DNA of 64,000 bases from Dyella_A sp050749815 (GCF_050749815.1 NZ_CP192735.1:806001-870000); one strand, 5' to 3'. Shown: positions 50,977 through 62,670, counted from the stretch's first letter. The notes: generated from the letters alone by a model not told the origin. Numbers and translations are program-made.

Positions 50977-51333
50977 GTGCTCGCCGAATACTGGCCCATC
51001 CTGCTGTTCATCGGCGTCGCCACCGGCCTCGGCCTGGTGCTGCTCGCCATCGGTCTGCTCGCCGGCCCGCGCCGGCCCGAAGCGGAAAAGCTTGCGCCCT
51101 ACGAGTGCGGCTTCGAAGCCTTCGAGGACGCCCGCATGCGCTTCGACGTGCGCTACTACCTGCTGGCCATCCTCTTCATCATTTTCGATCTGGAAATCGC
51201 CTTCCTGTTTCCGTGGGCGGTGGTGTTCCAGTCGATCGGCCTCACCGCGCTGATCGAGATGGCGCTGTTCCTGCTGCTGCTGGTGATCGGCTTCGCCTAC
51301 GTCTGGAAGAAGGGAGCACTGGAATGGGAGTGA
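50977..51333 (+). CDS. nuoA: NADH-quinone oxidoreductase subunit A
   Basis: A 118-residue membrane subunit of complex I with three helices. YECGFEAFEDARMRFDVRYY (~41-60) is the family signature, with the Cys loop that moves between active and deactive states. The start is GTG 50977, with GGAGG 11 bases upstream. It begins nuoA-nuoM and overlaps nuoB by ten bases. Confidence 0.96.
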   Translation: MLAEYWPILLFIGVATGLGLVLLAIGLLAGPRRPEAEKLAPYECGFEAFEDARMRFDVRYYLLAILFIIFDLEIAFLFPWAVVFQSIGLTALIEMALFLLLLVIGFAYVWKKGALEWE

Positions 51334-51881
51334 TGTCTTCCCTCGACCGGGTGATGCACAACCCGCAGCCGCTGAACCTGGTCGACGACATTCTGCGTCC
51401 GGCCGGCGACAACCCGATCGTGCAGCGCGGCTTTGCCACCACCTCGGTCGACACGCTGATGAACTGGGCGCGCACCGGCTCGATGTGGCCGATGACCTTC
51501 GGCCTGGCCTGCTGTGCAGTGGAGATGATGCACGCCGGCGCCGCGCGTCTGGATCTGGACCGGTACGGCGTGATCTTCCGCCCCAGCCCGCGCCAGAGCG
51601 ACGTGATGATCGTTGCCGGCACGCTGGTCAACAAGATGGCCCCGGCGCTGCGCAAGGTCTACGACCAGATGCCCGATCCGAAGTGGGTGATCTCGATGGG
51701 CAGCTGCGCCAACGGCGGCGGCTACTACCACTACTCCTACTCGGTGGTGCGCGGCTGCGATCGCATTGTGCCGGTGGACATCTACGTGCCGGGCTGCCCG
51801 CCCACGGCCGAGGCGCTGATCCACGGCATCCTGCAGCTGCAGAAGAAGATCCGCCGCACCAGCACCATCGCGCGTTCCTGA
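51324..51881 (+). CDS. nuoB: NADH-quinone oxidoreductase subunit B
   Basis: A 185-residue peripheral subunit carrying cluster N2, the last Fe-S centre before quinone. Ligands are in TFGLACCAVEMMHAG (two adjacent Cys), ISMGSCANGGGYYHY and VPGCPPTAEALIHGI. I chose ATG 51324 (MGVMSSLDRVM) because relatives start MGV; ATG 51333 is an alternative that would give a TGATG overlap with nuoA. Confidence 0.96.
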   Translation: MGVMSSLDRVMHNPQPLNLVDDILRPAGDNPIVQRGFATTSVDTLMNWARTGSMWPMTFGLACCAVEMMHAGAARLDLDRYGVIFRPSPRQSDVMIVAGTLVNKMAPALRKVYDQMPDPKWVISMGSCANGGGYYHYSYSVVRGCDRIVPVDIYVPGCPPTAEALIHGILQLQKKIRRTSTIARS

Positions 51882-51894
51882 AGGCGCTTGCCCC

Positions 51895-52623
51895 ATGACT
51901 GATACGCAAGACACCTCGCTCGCCGGACGCCTCACGGCCCGTTTCGGCGACATGCTCTCGATCAGCGTCGTGCGCCGCGAAGTGACCGCCGAGGTCCGCG
52001 CCGCCGACCTGCTGGCGGTGGCCACCGCGCTGCGCGACGAGCCTTCGTTCCGCTTCAGCGAGCTGATCGACCTGTGCGGCATCGACTACCTCGGCTACGG
52101 CCAGACCGAGTGGGACACCAACACCGCCGGTGGCGAAGGTTTCTCGCGCGGCGTGGAAGGCGAGGCGGTCGGCCGCTTCAGCTGGGCCAATCGCCCGCAT
52201 CCGGAGCGCAACCCGCGTCGCTTTGCCGCGGTGATCCACCTGCTGTCGATCGAACACAACCAGCGCCTGCGCCTGCGCGTGTTCGCCGAGGACGACACGC
52301 TGCCGGTGGTGCCCTCGCTCACCGGCGTCTGGGCGGGCGTGAACTGGTTCGAGCGCGAGGCGTTCGACATGTACGGCATTCTGTTCGAGGGACATCCGGA
52401 CCTGCGCCGCATCCTTACCGACTATGGCTTCGTCGGCCATCCGTTCCGCAAAGATTTCCCGCTGATCGGCAACGTCGAAGTGCGCTACGACGCCGAACAG
52501 AAACGCGTGATCTACGAACCGGTATCGATCGAGCCGCGTGTGCTGGTGCCGCGCACCATCCGCGACGACGCCGACCTGATCCAGGCCAAGGCCGAGGCCG
52601 CCGACCACTGGCGGGAGAACTGA
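51895..52623 (+). CDS. nuoC: NADH-quinone oxidoreductase subunit C
   Basis: A 242-residue subunit. FSELIDLCGIDYLGY, VIHLLSIEHNQRLRLRVF, WFEREAFDMYGILFEGHPDL (~145-164) and RRILTDYGFVGHPFRKDFP form the 30-kDa signature. It docks NuoD at the quinone module. It is a separate gene here, not fused to nuoD as in E. coli. Confidence 0.96.
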   Translation: MTDTQDTSLAGRLTARFGDMLSISVVRREVTAEVRAADLLAVATALRDEPSFRFSELIDLCGIDYLGYGQTEWDTNTAGGEGFSRGVEGEAVGRFSWANRPHPERNPRRFAAVIHLLSIEHNQRLRLRVFAEDDTLPVVPSLTGVWAGVNWFEREAFDMYGILFEGHPDLRRILTDYGFVGHPFRKDFPLIGNVEVRYDAEQKRVIYEPVSIEPRVLVPRTIRDDADLIQAKAEAADHWREN

Positions 52624-52625
52624 GA

Positions 52626-53882
52626 ATGGCCCAGGAAATCCGCAACTACACGATGAACTTCGGCCCGCAGCACCCTGCTGCGCATGGCGTGCTGCGCCTG
52701 GTGCTGGAGATGGACGGCGAGACGATCGTGCGCGCCGATCCGCACGTGGGTCTGCTGCACCGTGGTACCGAGAAGCTGGCCGAGTCCAAGCCGTTCAACC
52801 AGTCGATCGGTTACATGGACCGTCTCGATTACGTGTCGATGATGTGCAACGAGCACGCCTACGTGCGCGCCATCGAGACCCTGCTGGGCATCGAGGCGCC
52901 GGAACGTGCGCAGTACATCCGCACCATGTTCGACGAGATCACCCGCATCCTGAACCACCTGATGTGGATCGGCTCGAACGCGCTCGACCTCGGCGCCATG
53001 GCAGTGTTCCTGTACGCCTTCCGCGAGCGCGAAGAGTTGATGGACTGCTACGAGGCGGTCTCCGGCGCGCGCATGCATGCCACCTATTACCGCCCCGGCG
53101 GCGTCTACCGCGACCTGCCGGCGCAGATGCCGCAGTACCGCGAGTCGCCCTGGCACAAGGGCGCCGACCTCAAGCGTCTGAACAGCTGGCGCGAAGGCTC
53201 GATGCTCGACTTCCTCGACGCGTTCACCGCGGACTTCCCGTCCAAGGTCGACGAGTACGAGGAGCTGCTCACCAATAACCGCATCTGGAAGCAGCGCACT
53301 GTCGGCATCGGCGTGATCAGCCCGGAACTGGCCCAGCAGTGGGGCATGACCGGCGCGATGCTGCGCGGTTCGGGCGTGGCCTGGGACCTGCGCAAGAAGC
53401 AGCCGTACGCCAAGTATGCGCAGATGGATTTCGACATTCCGGTCGGCGTCAACGGCGACTGCTACGACCGCTACCTGGTGCGTGTGGAAGAAATGCGCCA
53501 GTCCAACCGCATCATCCAGCAGTGCGTGAAGTGGCTGCGTGCCAATCCCGGCCCGGTGATGTTGAAGAACTTCAAGGTCGCGCCGCCCTCGCGCGAAGAG
53601 ATGAAGGAGGACATGGAAGCCCTCATCCATCACTTCAAGCTGTTCACCGAAGGCTACGGCGTGCCGGCCGGCGAGACCTATTGCGCGGTCGAGGCGCCCA
53701 AGGGCGAGTTCGGCTGTTACCTGGTTTCCGACGGTGCGAACAAGCCGTTCCGCGTGCACCTGCGTGCGCCGGGCTTTGCGCACCTTTCGTCGATCGATCC
53801 CATCGTGAGCGGCCACATGCTGGCCGACGTGGTGGCGATGATCGGTACCTACGACCTCGTGTTCGGCGAAGTCGATCGCTGA
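52626..53882 (+). CDS. nuoD: NADH-quinone oxidoreductase subunit D
   Basis: A 418-residue 49-kDa subunit. NFGPQHPAAHGVLRLVLEMD holds the His loop of the quinone pocket, PHVGLLHRGTEKLAE, GSNALDLGAMAVFLYAFRER, and FAHLSSIDPIVSGHMLADVV near the end are all typical. It forms the quinone-binding cavity with NuoB. ATG 52626 lies 2 bases after the nuoC stop. Confidence 0.97.
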   Translation: MAQEIRNYTMNFGPQHPAAHGVLRLVLEMDGETIVRADPHVGLLHRGTEKLAESKPFNQSIGYMDRLDYVSMMCNEHAYVRAIETLLGIEAPERAQYIRTMFDEITRILNHLMWIGSNALDLGAMAVFLYAFREREELMDCYEAVSGARMHATYYRPGGVYRDLPAQMPQYRESPWHKGADLKRLNSWREGSMLDFLDAFTADFPSKVDEYEELLTNNRIWKQRTVGIGVISPELAQQWGMTGAMLRGSGVAWDLRKKQPYAKYAQMDFDIPVGVNGDCYDRYLVRVEEMRQSNRIIQQCVKWLRANPGPVMLKNFKVAPPSREEMKEDMEALIHHFKLFTEGYGVPAGETYCAVEAPKGEFGCYLVSDGANKPFRVHLRAPGFAHLSSIDPIVSGHMLADVVAMIGTYDLVFGEVDR

Positions 53883-53901
53883 GCCGGAGGAAAAGATTCC
53901 C

Positions 53902-54429
53902 ATGAAAGCCACCGGACATTACGACCAGGTCAGGAACGTCGACCCGCTCGTCGTACTCAACGACCACACCCGCCATCACATCGATGCGTGGGTGGCGAAG
54001 TTTCCGCCGGACCGCAAGCGCTCGGCGCTGATCCAGGCGCTGTTCGCGGCGCAGGAGCAGAACCACGGCTACCTCACCGACGAGCTGATCACCGCCGTGG
54101 CGAAGTACCTCGAGCTGCCGGCCGTGTGGGCCTACGAGGTGGCGAGCTTCTACTCGATGCTCGAGACCAAGCCGGTGGGTCGCAACAACGTGGCGATCTG
54201 CACCAACATCTCGTGCTGGCTCAACGGCGCCGAGGACCTGGTGCGGCACTGCGAGGAAAAGCTCGGCATCAAGCTGGGCGAAAGCACGCCGGATGGACGC
54301 GTCTACCTGAAGAAGGAAGAGGAATGCATCGCTGCGTGCGTGCGCGCGCCGGCGATGACCGTCAACGGCCACTATCACGAGTTTCTGACGATCGAGAAGG
54401 TCGACCAGATCCTCGACGGGCTCAAGTGA
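53902..54429 (+). CDS. nuoE: NADH-quinone oxidoreductase subunit E
   Basis: A 175-residue thioredoxin-like subunit with the 2Fe-2S cluster N1a. The ligands are CTNISC (~98-103) and EECIAACVRAP (~139-149), i.e. Cx4C and Cx3C as in the family. CCGGAGGAAA (53884-53893) is a good ribosome binding site. It works with NuoF at the NADH site. Confidence 0.95.
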   Translation: MKATGHYDQVRNVDPLVVLNDHTRHHIDAWVAKFPPDRKRSALIQALFAAQEQNHGYLTDELITAVAKYLELPAVWAYEVASFYSMLETKPVGRNNVAICTNISCWLNGAEDLVRHCEEKLGIKLGESTPDGRVYLKKEEECIAACVRAPAMTVNGHYHEFLTIEKVDQILDGLK

Positions 54430-54439
54430 GGCATCGGTA

Positions 54440-55764
<1,325 letters not shown>

Positions 55765-55765
<1 letters not shown>

Positions 55766-58092
55766 TGAGCGCGCAGCCAGTGCCCCCCGCTCTCGACCTG
55801 CTGAACATCGAGGTTGACGGCAAGCCCACCCAGATCCGCAAGGGCGCGATGATCATCGAGGCGGCCGACGCCATCGGTGTGGCGATCCCGCGCTTCTGCT
55901 ACCACCGCAAACTCCCCATCGCCGCCAACTGCCGCATGTGCCTGGTCGACGTGGAGATGGGCGGCAAGCTGATGCCCAAGCCGCAGCCGGCGTGCGCCAC
56001 CCCGGTGGCCGAGGGCATGAAGGTGATGACGCGCTCGGACAAGGCGCTGAAGTTCCAGAAGGACGTGATGGAGTTCCTTCTGATCAACCACCCGCTGGAT
56101 TGCCCGATCTGCGACCAGGGCGGCGAGTGCGAGCTGCAGGATGTGGCGCTGGGCTACGGCCGCAGCGTGTCGCGCTACACCGAGCGCAAGCGCACCGTGG
56201 CCGACGAGAACATCGGGCCGCTGGTCGCCACCGAGATGACCCGCTGCATCCAGTGCACCCGCTGCGTGCGCTTCACCAGCGAGATCGCCGGCACCTACGA
56301 GCTTGGCGGCATGAACCGCGGCGAGAACCTGCAGATCGGCACCTACATCGGCAAGACGGTGGAGACCGAGCTGTCAGGCAACATCATCGATGTCTGCCCG
56401 GTCGGCGCGCTGACCAACAAGCCGTTCCAGTTCAAGGCGCGCCCGTGGGAGCTGATCGCCAAGCCGTCGATCGGCTACCACGACGCGCTCGGTTCCAACC
56501 TGTGGCTGCACACCCGTCGCGGGGAAGTGCTGCGCACGGTGCCGCGCGACAACGAATCGATCAACGAATGCTGGCTGTCCGACCGCGACCGCTACAGCCA
56601 CCAGGGCCTGTACGCCGCCGATCGCATCGGCGCGCCGGAAGTGAAGCGCAACGGCCAGTGGCAGGCGACCACCTGGGATGATGCGCTGGCATTTGCCGCC
56701 GAGGCGCTGAAGAAGCTGCCGGGCAGCGAGCTCGGTGTTTTGGCGCATCCGGCCACCACAAACGAAGAGGGTGACCTGCTGGTGCGCCTGGCGCGCGGCC
56801 TGGGCAGCGCCCACGCCGATCACCGCCTGCGCCAGCTCGACTTCGCCGATGGCGCAACGGCCACCACGTTTGCGATGCCCGTTGCGGATGTGGCCAAGGT
56901 GCGCGCGGCGCTGCTGGTGGGTTCGAACCTGCGTCACGAGATGCCGCTGCTCAACCACCGTCTGCATCAGGCGGTGAAGAAGGGCGCGAAGGTCTATACG
57001 GTCAATCCGGCCGCGTTCGACTTCAACTACAAGCTGGCCGGCGAAGCGGTGGTCGCGCCGCACGCCTTGGTCGACGCGCTGCTGTCGCTGGCCCACGCCG
57101 CCGTGGCGGCCGGTTCCACCGCGCCGGCGGCACTCGCCGAAGCGATCGGCGCCGCCTCTTCGGACCAGGGCGATGCCGACGCGCTCGCCGCGCTCAAGGG
57201 CGGCAACGCAGTGATCGTGCTGGGCGAGCTGGCGGTGACGCATCCGCAGGCTTCGTGGCTGCGCGCGATCGCCCGCTTCCTGGCCGAGGCAACCGGTGCC
57301 GCGCTGAACGAGCTGCCGGTGGGCGCCAACGCGCTGGGTCTGGTGCGCGCGGGCGTGCTGCCGGGCAACGGCGGGCTCGATGCGCAGGCGATGCTGGCCA
57401 AGCCGCGCAAGGGCTATGTGCTGTACGGCGTCGAGCCGCCGCATGATTTCGCCGATGGCGAGGCGGCGCTCAAGGCGCTGCTGGCCGCCGACACCGTGGT
57501 GGCGTTCGCAGCCTACGCCAGCCCCGCGCTGCGCGACGTGGCCGACGTGATCCTGCCGATCGCGCTGTTGCCGGAGTCGGAAGGCACCCTGGTCAATGTC
57601 GATGGCGTGGCCCAGCAGCAGCTGGCTGGCGCCAAGGCGCCGGGCCAGGCCCGCTCCGGCTGGAAGGTGCTGCGTGCCCTGGGTGGGCTGTTGCAGTTCG
57701 CCGGTTTCGAGTTCGACGACCTTGCCGGGCTACGTGCCGGCATGAGCGAGCGGGCTGCTGGCGCCGCGACTGGCGGTCTGGCCCCGCGCGCCCCGGCCGC
57801 TGGCCTGAGCCGCCTCGCCGACTGGCCGATCTACCGCACCGACGCTGTACTGCGCCGTGCGACGGCGTTGAACGCCCATCCGCTCAACCGCGCGCCGGCG
57901 GTGCGCCTGAATGCGGACGAGGCTGCCCGCCAGGGCGTCGCCAACGGCGCCTCGGCGCGTGTCGGCAACGCCGTGCTGCCGGTGGTGGTCGATGGCACGG
58001 TGCCGGATGGCGCTGTGTGGATCGAGGCCGCGCACGATCTCACCGCGACGCTGCCGGCCTACGGCGCATCCCTCACCCTGAGCAAGGCTTAA
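55765..58092 (+). CDS. nuoG: NADH-quinone oxidoreductase subunit G
   Basis: A 775-residue subunit with several Fe-S clusters: 2Fe-2S N1b (IPRFCYHRKLPIAANCRMCL and a later PACATPV), N5 with His/Cys ligands (NHPLDCPICDQGGECELQD), and N4 (TRCIQCTRCVRF with VCPVGALTNK). Beyond ~220 comes a molybdopterin-oxidoreductase-like domain without molybdenum ligands. The extra CxxCxxxC motif for N7 seen in E. coli is not found after ~220. Confidence 0.95.
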
Positions 58093-58096
58093 GCCC

Positions 58097-59149
58097 ATGG
58101 GCGATCAGATCCTCAACCAGCTCGTCTGGCCGGTCATCTACATCCTGTGCATCGCGGTGCCGCTGATCCTGGCGGTGGCCATGTTCGTGTACTGGGAGCG
58201 CAAGGTCATCGGCTGGATGCACGTGCGCATGGGGCCGAACAAGATCGGTCCGCTGGGCCTGCTGCAGGCCTTCGCCGACGTGGTCAAGCTGCTGATCAAG
58301 GAAGTGATCCTTCCGACCAACGCCAACAAGTTCCTGTACTACCTGGCGCCGATGCTGGCGCTGGTGCCGGCGATGGCGGCGTGGTCGGTGATCCCGTTCG
58401 GCGAAAAAATGGTGCTGGCCAACGTCAACGCGGGCCTGCTGTATCTGCTGGCGATGACCTCGCTGGGCGTGTACGGCATCATCCTGGCCGGCTGGGCGTC
58501 CAACTCGCGCTATGCGTTGCTGGGCGCGATGCGCTCGGCCGCGCAGGTGATCTCCTACGAACTGGCGATGGGCCTGTGCCTGGTCTGCGTGCTGGTGCTG
58601 GCCGGCTCGCTCAACCTGACCGACATCGTGCACGCGCAGTCCGGTCCGAAGGGCATGGGCGAGTGGTTCATGTGGCCGCTGCTGCCGGTGTTCATCATCT
58701 ACTTCATCTCCGGTGTGGCCGAGACCAACCGTGCTCCGTTCGACGTGGCCGAGGGCGAGTCGGAAATCGTCGCCGGCTTCCACGTGGAGTATTCCGGCTC
58801 GGCGTTCGCGATCTTCTTCCTGGCCGAGTACGCCAACATGATCCTGGTGAGCTTCCTCGCCTCGATCCTGTTCATGGGCGGCTGGCTGAGCCCGCTGCAG
58901 GGCGTGATCACCGCGGACGTGTCGCCCTGGGTCAACTGGATCTGGAATGGCGGCTTCATCTGGCTATTCATCAAGGCCTTCCTGTTCGCGTTCTTCTTCC
59001 TCTGGTTCCGCGCCAGCTTCCCGCGTTACCGCTATGACCAGATCATGCGGCTGGGCTGGAAGGTGTTCATTCCTATCACCATCGTGTGGGTCCTCGTTGC
59101 CGGCTGCATGAAGTATTTCGGCTGGGTCACCATCGGCACGGGGGTCTGA
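58097..59149 (+). CDS. nuoH: NADH-quinone oxidoreductase subunit H
   Basis: A 350-residue membrane subunit with eight helices that links the quinone pocket to the proton channels. VYWERKVIGWMHVRMGPNKI, AETNRAPFDVAEGESEIVAG (the charged loop) and SFPRYRYDQIMRLGWKVFIP are conserved. Starts 4 bases after the nuoG stop. Confidence 0.97.
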   Translation: MGDQILNQLVWPVIYILCIAVPLILAVAMFVYWERKVIGWMHVRMGPNKIGPLGLLQAFADVVKLLIKEVILPTNANKFLYYLAPMLALVPAMAAWSVIPFGEKMVLANVNAGLLYLLAMTSLGVYGIILAGWASNSRYALLGAMRSAAQVISYELAMGLCLVCVLVLAGSLNLTDIVHAQSGPKGMGEWFMWPLLPVFIIYFISGVAETNRAPFDVAEGESEIVAGFHVEYSGSAFAIFFLAEYANMILVSFLASILFMGGWLSPLQGVITADVSPWVNWIWNGGFIWLFIKAFLFAFFFLWFRASFPRYRYDQIMRLGWKVFIPITIVWVLVAGCMKYFGWVTIGTGV

Positions 59150-59157
59150 AGAAAGCC

Positions 59158-59649
59158 ATGTCCCGCATTACCCACTATTTCAAGAGCCTGCTGCTCATCG
59201 AGCTGCTCAAGGGCATGGGCCTGACCATGCGCTACATGTTCAAGCCCAAGTACACGATGCGCTACCCGATGGAGCACATCCCCAAGTCAAACCGCTTCCG
59301 CGGCCTGCATGCGCTGCGCCGCTATCCGAACGGCGAGGAGCGCTGCATCGCGTGCAAGCTGTGCGAGGCGGTGTGCCCGGCGCTGGCGATCACCATCGAT
59401 TCGGCGCCGCGCGCCAGCGACGGCCAGCGCCGCACCACGCGCTACGACATCGACCTGTTCAAGTGCATCTTCTGCGGCTTTTGCGAAGAGAGCTGCCCGG
59501 TCGATTCGATCGTGGAGACCTCGATTCACGAGTACCACTTCGAGCAGCGTGGCGAGAACGTGGTGACCAAGCCGCAGTTGCTGGCCATCGGTGATCGCTT
59601 CGAGGCCGACATCGCCGGCGCCCGCGCGCAAGACGCGGCTTACCGCTGA
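59158..59649 (+). CDS. nuoI: NADH-quinone oxidoreductase subunit I
   Basis: A 163-residue subunit with two 4Fe-4S clusters N6a and N6b: ERCIACKLCEAVCPALAI (~61-78) and FKCIFCGFCEESCPVDSIVE (~100-119), plus one Cys ligand exchanged between the motifs as in ferredoxins. It passes electrons from NuoG to NuoB. ATG 59158 follows GAAGAAAG. Confidence 0.97.
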   Translation: MSRITHYFKSLLLIELLKGMGLTMRYMFKPKYTMRYPMEHIPKSNRFRGLHALRRYPNGEERCIACKLCEAVCPALAITIDSAPRASDGQRRTTRYDIDLFKCIFCGFCEESCPVDSIVETSIHEYHFEQRGENVVTKPQLLAIGDRFEADIAGARAQDAAYR

Positions 59650-59664
59650 GGGCAGGGGACACTC

Positions 59665-60309
59665 ATGATCAATCCACAGTTGTTCCAGCTCATCTGCTTC
59701 TACGCCTTCGCGACCGTGACGGTCGCCTCGGCGCTGGCGGTGATCACCCTGCGCAACTCGGTGCATGCCGTGCTCGCGCTGGTGCTCACCTTTTTCAGTT
59801 CCGCCTGCATCTGGCTGCTGGCCGAGGCCGAGTTCCTGGCCATCGCGCTGATCGTGGTCTACGTCGGCGCGGTGATGGTGCTGTTCCTGTTCGTGGTGAT
59901 GATGCTCGACATCGACCAAGAGAAGATGCGCGAGGGCTTCGTCAAGTTCCTGCCGGTGGGCCTGATCGTGGCGCTGGTGATGCTCGGCGAGATGCTGGCC
60001 CTGATCGGCGTGCGTGCGATGCACGCCACGGTGCTGGGCGAGAATCCCGCCACGGCCGCCGGCCTTTCCAATACGGCTTGGCTGGGCCATGCGCTTTACA
60101 CCGATTACCTGCTGCCGTTCGAGATCGCAGCGCTGATCCTGACCGTGGGCGTGGTGGCGGCGGTGGCGTTGACGCTGCGTCATCGCGGCGGTGCGCGCTA
60201 CCAGAGCGCCAGCCAGCAGGTGGCGGTGAAGGCGAGCGATCGCGTGCGCATCGTCAAGATGGCCGCCGATACGTCCTACGACCAGCCGTCCGCCGAGGAG
60301 ACCAAGTGA
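59665..60309 (+). CDS. nuoJ: NADH-quinone oxidoreductase subunit J
   Basis: A 214-residue membrane subunit with five helices: ASALAVITLRNSVHAVLALV, AEAEFLAIALIVVYVGAVMV (with the Glu/Tyr helix of the family) and VMLGEMLALIGVRAM. A charged ~35-residue C-terminal tail is present. Its stop overlaps the nuoK start. Confidence 0.95.
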   Translation: MINPQLFQLICFYAFATVTVASALAVITLRNSVHAVLALVLTFFSSACIWLLAEAEFLAIALIVVYVGAVMVLFLFVVMMLDIDQEKMREGFVKFLPVGLIVALVMLGEMLALIGVRAMHATVLGENPATAAGLSNTAWLGHALYTDYLLPFEIAALILTVGVVAAVALTLRHRGGARYQSASQQVAVKASDRVRIVKMAADTSYDQPSAEETK

Positions 60310-60614
60310 TGCTCACGCTCTCGCACTACATCGTGCTCGGCGCGGTGCTGTTCTGCATCTCCGTGGCCGGCCTGTTCATCAACCGCAAGAACGTCATCGT
60401 GCTGCTGATGGCGATCGAGTTGATGCTGCTGGCGGTGAACATGAACTTCGTGGCGTTCTCGCGCTTCCTGGGCGACGTGTCCGGTCAGGTGTTCGTGTTC
60501 TTCATTCTTACCGTGGCCGCGGCGGAATCCGCGATCGGCCTGGCGATCCTGGTGCTGCTGTTCCGCAACCGCAGCACGATCAACGTCGCCGAAATCGACA
60601 GCATGAAGGGCTGA
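60309..60614 (+). CDS. nuoK: NADH-quinone oxidoreductase subunit K
   Basis: A 101-residue subunit with three helices. The conserved Glu residues of the proton path are in VIVLLMAIELMLLAVNMNFV and LTVAAAESAIGLAILVLLFR. GTGATG overlap with nuoJ. Confidence 0.97.
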   Translation: MLTLSHYIVLGAVLFCISVAGLFINRKNVIVLLMAIELMLLAVNMNFVAFSRFLGDVSGQVFVFFILTVAAAESAIGLAILVLLFRNRSTINVAEIDSMKG

Positions 60615-60618
60615 GCGG

Positions 60619-62670
60619 ATGGAACTTTCGACTTCGATTCTGCTCACCATCGCCCTGGCACCGCTGGTCGGCTGCCTGCTGGCGGGGTTCTTCGGCAAGT
60701 TCATCGGCCGGGCCGGCGCGCACAGCGTGACGATCCTCGGTCTGCTGGTCGCCTGCGGCCTGTCGTTCTACGTGCTGTACCAGATCACTGCGGGCGGCGC
60801 GCCGGTCTACAACCACAACCTGTACACCTGGTTCGAGATCGGCAAGTTCGGCGCCAGCGTCGGTTTCCTGGTCGATCGTCTCACCGCGATGATGATGGTG
60901 GTGGTGACCTTCGTGTCGCTGCTGGTGCACGTCTACACGATCGGCTACATGGCCGAGGATCCAGGTTACCAACGCTTCTTCAGCTACATCTCGCTGTTCA
61001 CCTTTTCGATGTTGATGCTCGTGATGAGCAACAACTTCATGCAGTTGTTCTTCGGCTGGGAGGCAGTGGGCCTGGTGTCGTACCTGCTGATCGGCTTCTG
61101 GTACAAGCGCCCGACGGCGATCTTCGCCAACCTCAAGGCGTTCCTGGTCAACCGCGTGGGCGACTTCGGCTTCCTGCTGGGCATTGCCGCGGTGCTGTAT
61201 TTCCTGGGCACCATGGATTACGCCACGGTGTTCGCCAACGCGCCGAGCCTGGTGGGCAAGACGCTGCAGATCACCCAGAACCATGCGTGGGATGCCGCCA
61301 CGGTGATCTGCGTGCTGTTGTTCATCGGTGCGATGGGCAAGTCGGCCCAGGTGCCGCTGCACGTGTGGCTGCCCGACTCGATGGAAGGCCCGACCCCGAT
61401 CTCCGCGCTGATCCATGCGGCGACGATGGTGACCGCCGGTATCTTCATGGTGGCGCGCATGTCGCCGCTGTATGAGCTGTCCAGCTCGGCGCTGAGCTTC
61501 GTGATGGTGATCGGCGCCACCGGCGCCCTGTTCACCGGCCTGATTGGCATCGTGCAGAACGACATCAAGCGCGTGGTGGCGTACTCGACGCTGTCGCAGC
61601 TGGGCTACATGACGGTGGCGCTGGGCGTGTCGGCCTACTCGGGCGCAGTGTTCCACCTGATGACCCACGCCTTCTTCAAGGCGCTGCTGTTCCTCGGCGC
61701 GGGCTCGGTGATCATCGCCATGCACCACGAGCAGGACATGCGCTACATGGGCGGCCTGCGCAAGTACATGCCGATCACCTGGATCACCATGTGGATCGGC
61801 TCGCTGGCGCTGTGCGGCGTGCCGTTCTTTGCCGGTTTCTACTCGAAGGACGCGATCATTGAGGCAGTGGGCGAATCGCATCGCTGGGGTTCGGGCTACG
61901 CGTACTTCTGCGTGATGGCCGGTGCCTTCGTCACGGCGCTGTACACGTTCCGCCAGATGTATCTCACCTTCCACGGCAAGGAGCGCTTCGTGGTGGTCGG
62001 GCATGGTCATGCCGCGCACCACGATGCCGACCCGCACCACGTGCACTCGGACGATCCGCACCATGAGCACAAGCCGGGCGAGCTGGAACACGCGCCGCAC
62101 GAGTCGCCCTGGGTGGTGACCCTGCCGCTGGTGTTGCTGGCGATCCCGTCGCTGCTGGTGGGCTTCTTCACGGTGGGGCCGATGCTGTTCGGCGACTGGT
62201 TCGGCCAGGCGATCCATGTGGAAGAGGCCAACAACGTACTGGGCGTGCTGTCTGGAGAGTTCCACGGCGCAGCGGCGATGGCGCTGCACGGGTTCACCCA
62301 GTGGCCGTTCTTCCTGGTGCTGGCCGCGTTTGCCATCCAGACCTACATCTACCTGTTCAACCCGGCGCTGGCCGGCCGGATCAAGGGCGCGCTCAAGCCA
62401 CTGTGGACCGTGCTGGACCGCAAGTACTGGGTGGACGACGTGTACTTCGCGATCTTCGCCCGCGGCGGCGTGAAGCTCGGCCGCCTGTTCTGGAAGGCCG
62501 GCGACGCGGCGGTGATCGACGGCGCGCTGGTGAACGGCTCGGCCAACCTGGTGCAGAAGATCGCCGGCGGGGTCCGCCGCCTGCAGTCCGGCTACCTCTA
62601 CCACTACGCCTTCGCGATGATTCTCGGCCTCATCCTGCTGCTTGGCGGGTTCTGGCTGGGCGGGCACTAA
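60619..62670 (+). CDS. nuoL: NADH-quinone oxidoreductase subunit L
   Basis: A 683-residue antiporter-like subunit with about 16 helices, including the long lateral helix at the end. FFGWEAVGLVSYLLIGFWYK (conserved Glu), KSAQVPLHVWLPDSMEGPTP, and LIHAATMVTAGIFMVARMSP are typical. Residues ~457-495 form a His-rich loop (GHGHAAHHDADPHHVHSDD, then PHHEHK) between membrane helices that is absent from E. coli NuoL and could bind metal. Confidence 0.96.
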   Translation: MELSTSILLTIALAPLVGCLLAGFFGKFIGRAGAHSVTILGLLVACGLSFYVLYQITAGGAPVYNHNLYTWFEIGKFGASVGFLVDRLTAMMMVVVTFVSLLVHVYTIGYMAEDPGYQRFFSYISLFTFSMLMLVMSNNFMQLFFGWEAVGLVSYLLIGFWYKRPTAIFANLKAFLVNRVGDFGFLLGIAAVLYFLGTMDYATVFANAPSLVGKTLQITQNHAWDAATVICVLLFIGAMGKSAQVPLHVWLPDSMEGPTPISALIHAATMVTAGIFMVARMSPLYELSSSALSFVMVIGATGALFTGLIGIVQNDIKRVVAYSTLSQLGYMTVALGVSAYSGAVFHLMTHAFFKALLFLGAGSVIIAMHHEQDMRYMGGLRKYMPITWITMWIGSLALCGVPFFAGFYSKDAIIEAVGESHRWGSGYAYFCVMAGAFVTALYTFRQMYLTFHGKERFVVVGHGHAAHHDADPHHVHSDDPHHEHKPGELEHAPHESPWVVTLPLVLLAIPSLLVGFFTVGPMLFGDWFGQAIHVEEANNVLGVLSGEFHGAAAMALHGFTQWPFFLVLAAFAIQTYIYLFNPALAGRIKGALKPLWTVLDRKYWVDDVYFAIFARGGVKLGRLFWKAGDAAVIDGALVNGSANLVQKIAGGVRRLQSGYLYHYAFAMILGLILLLGGFWLGGH

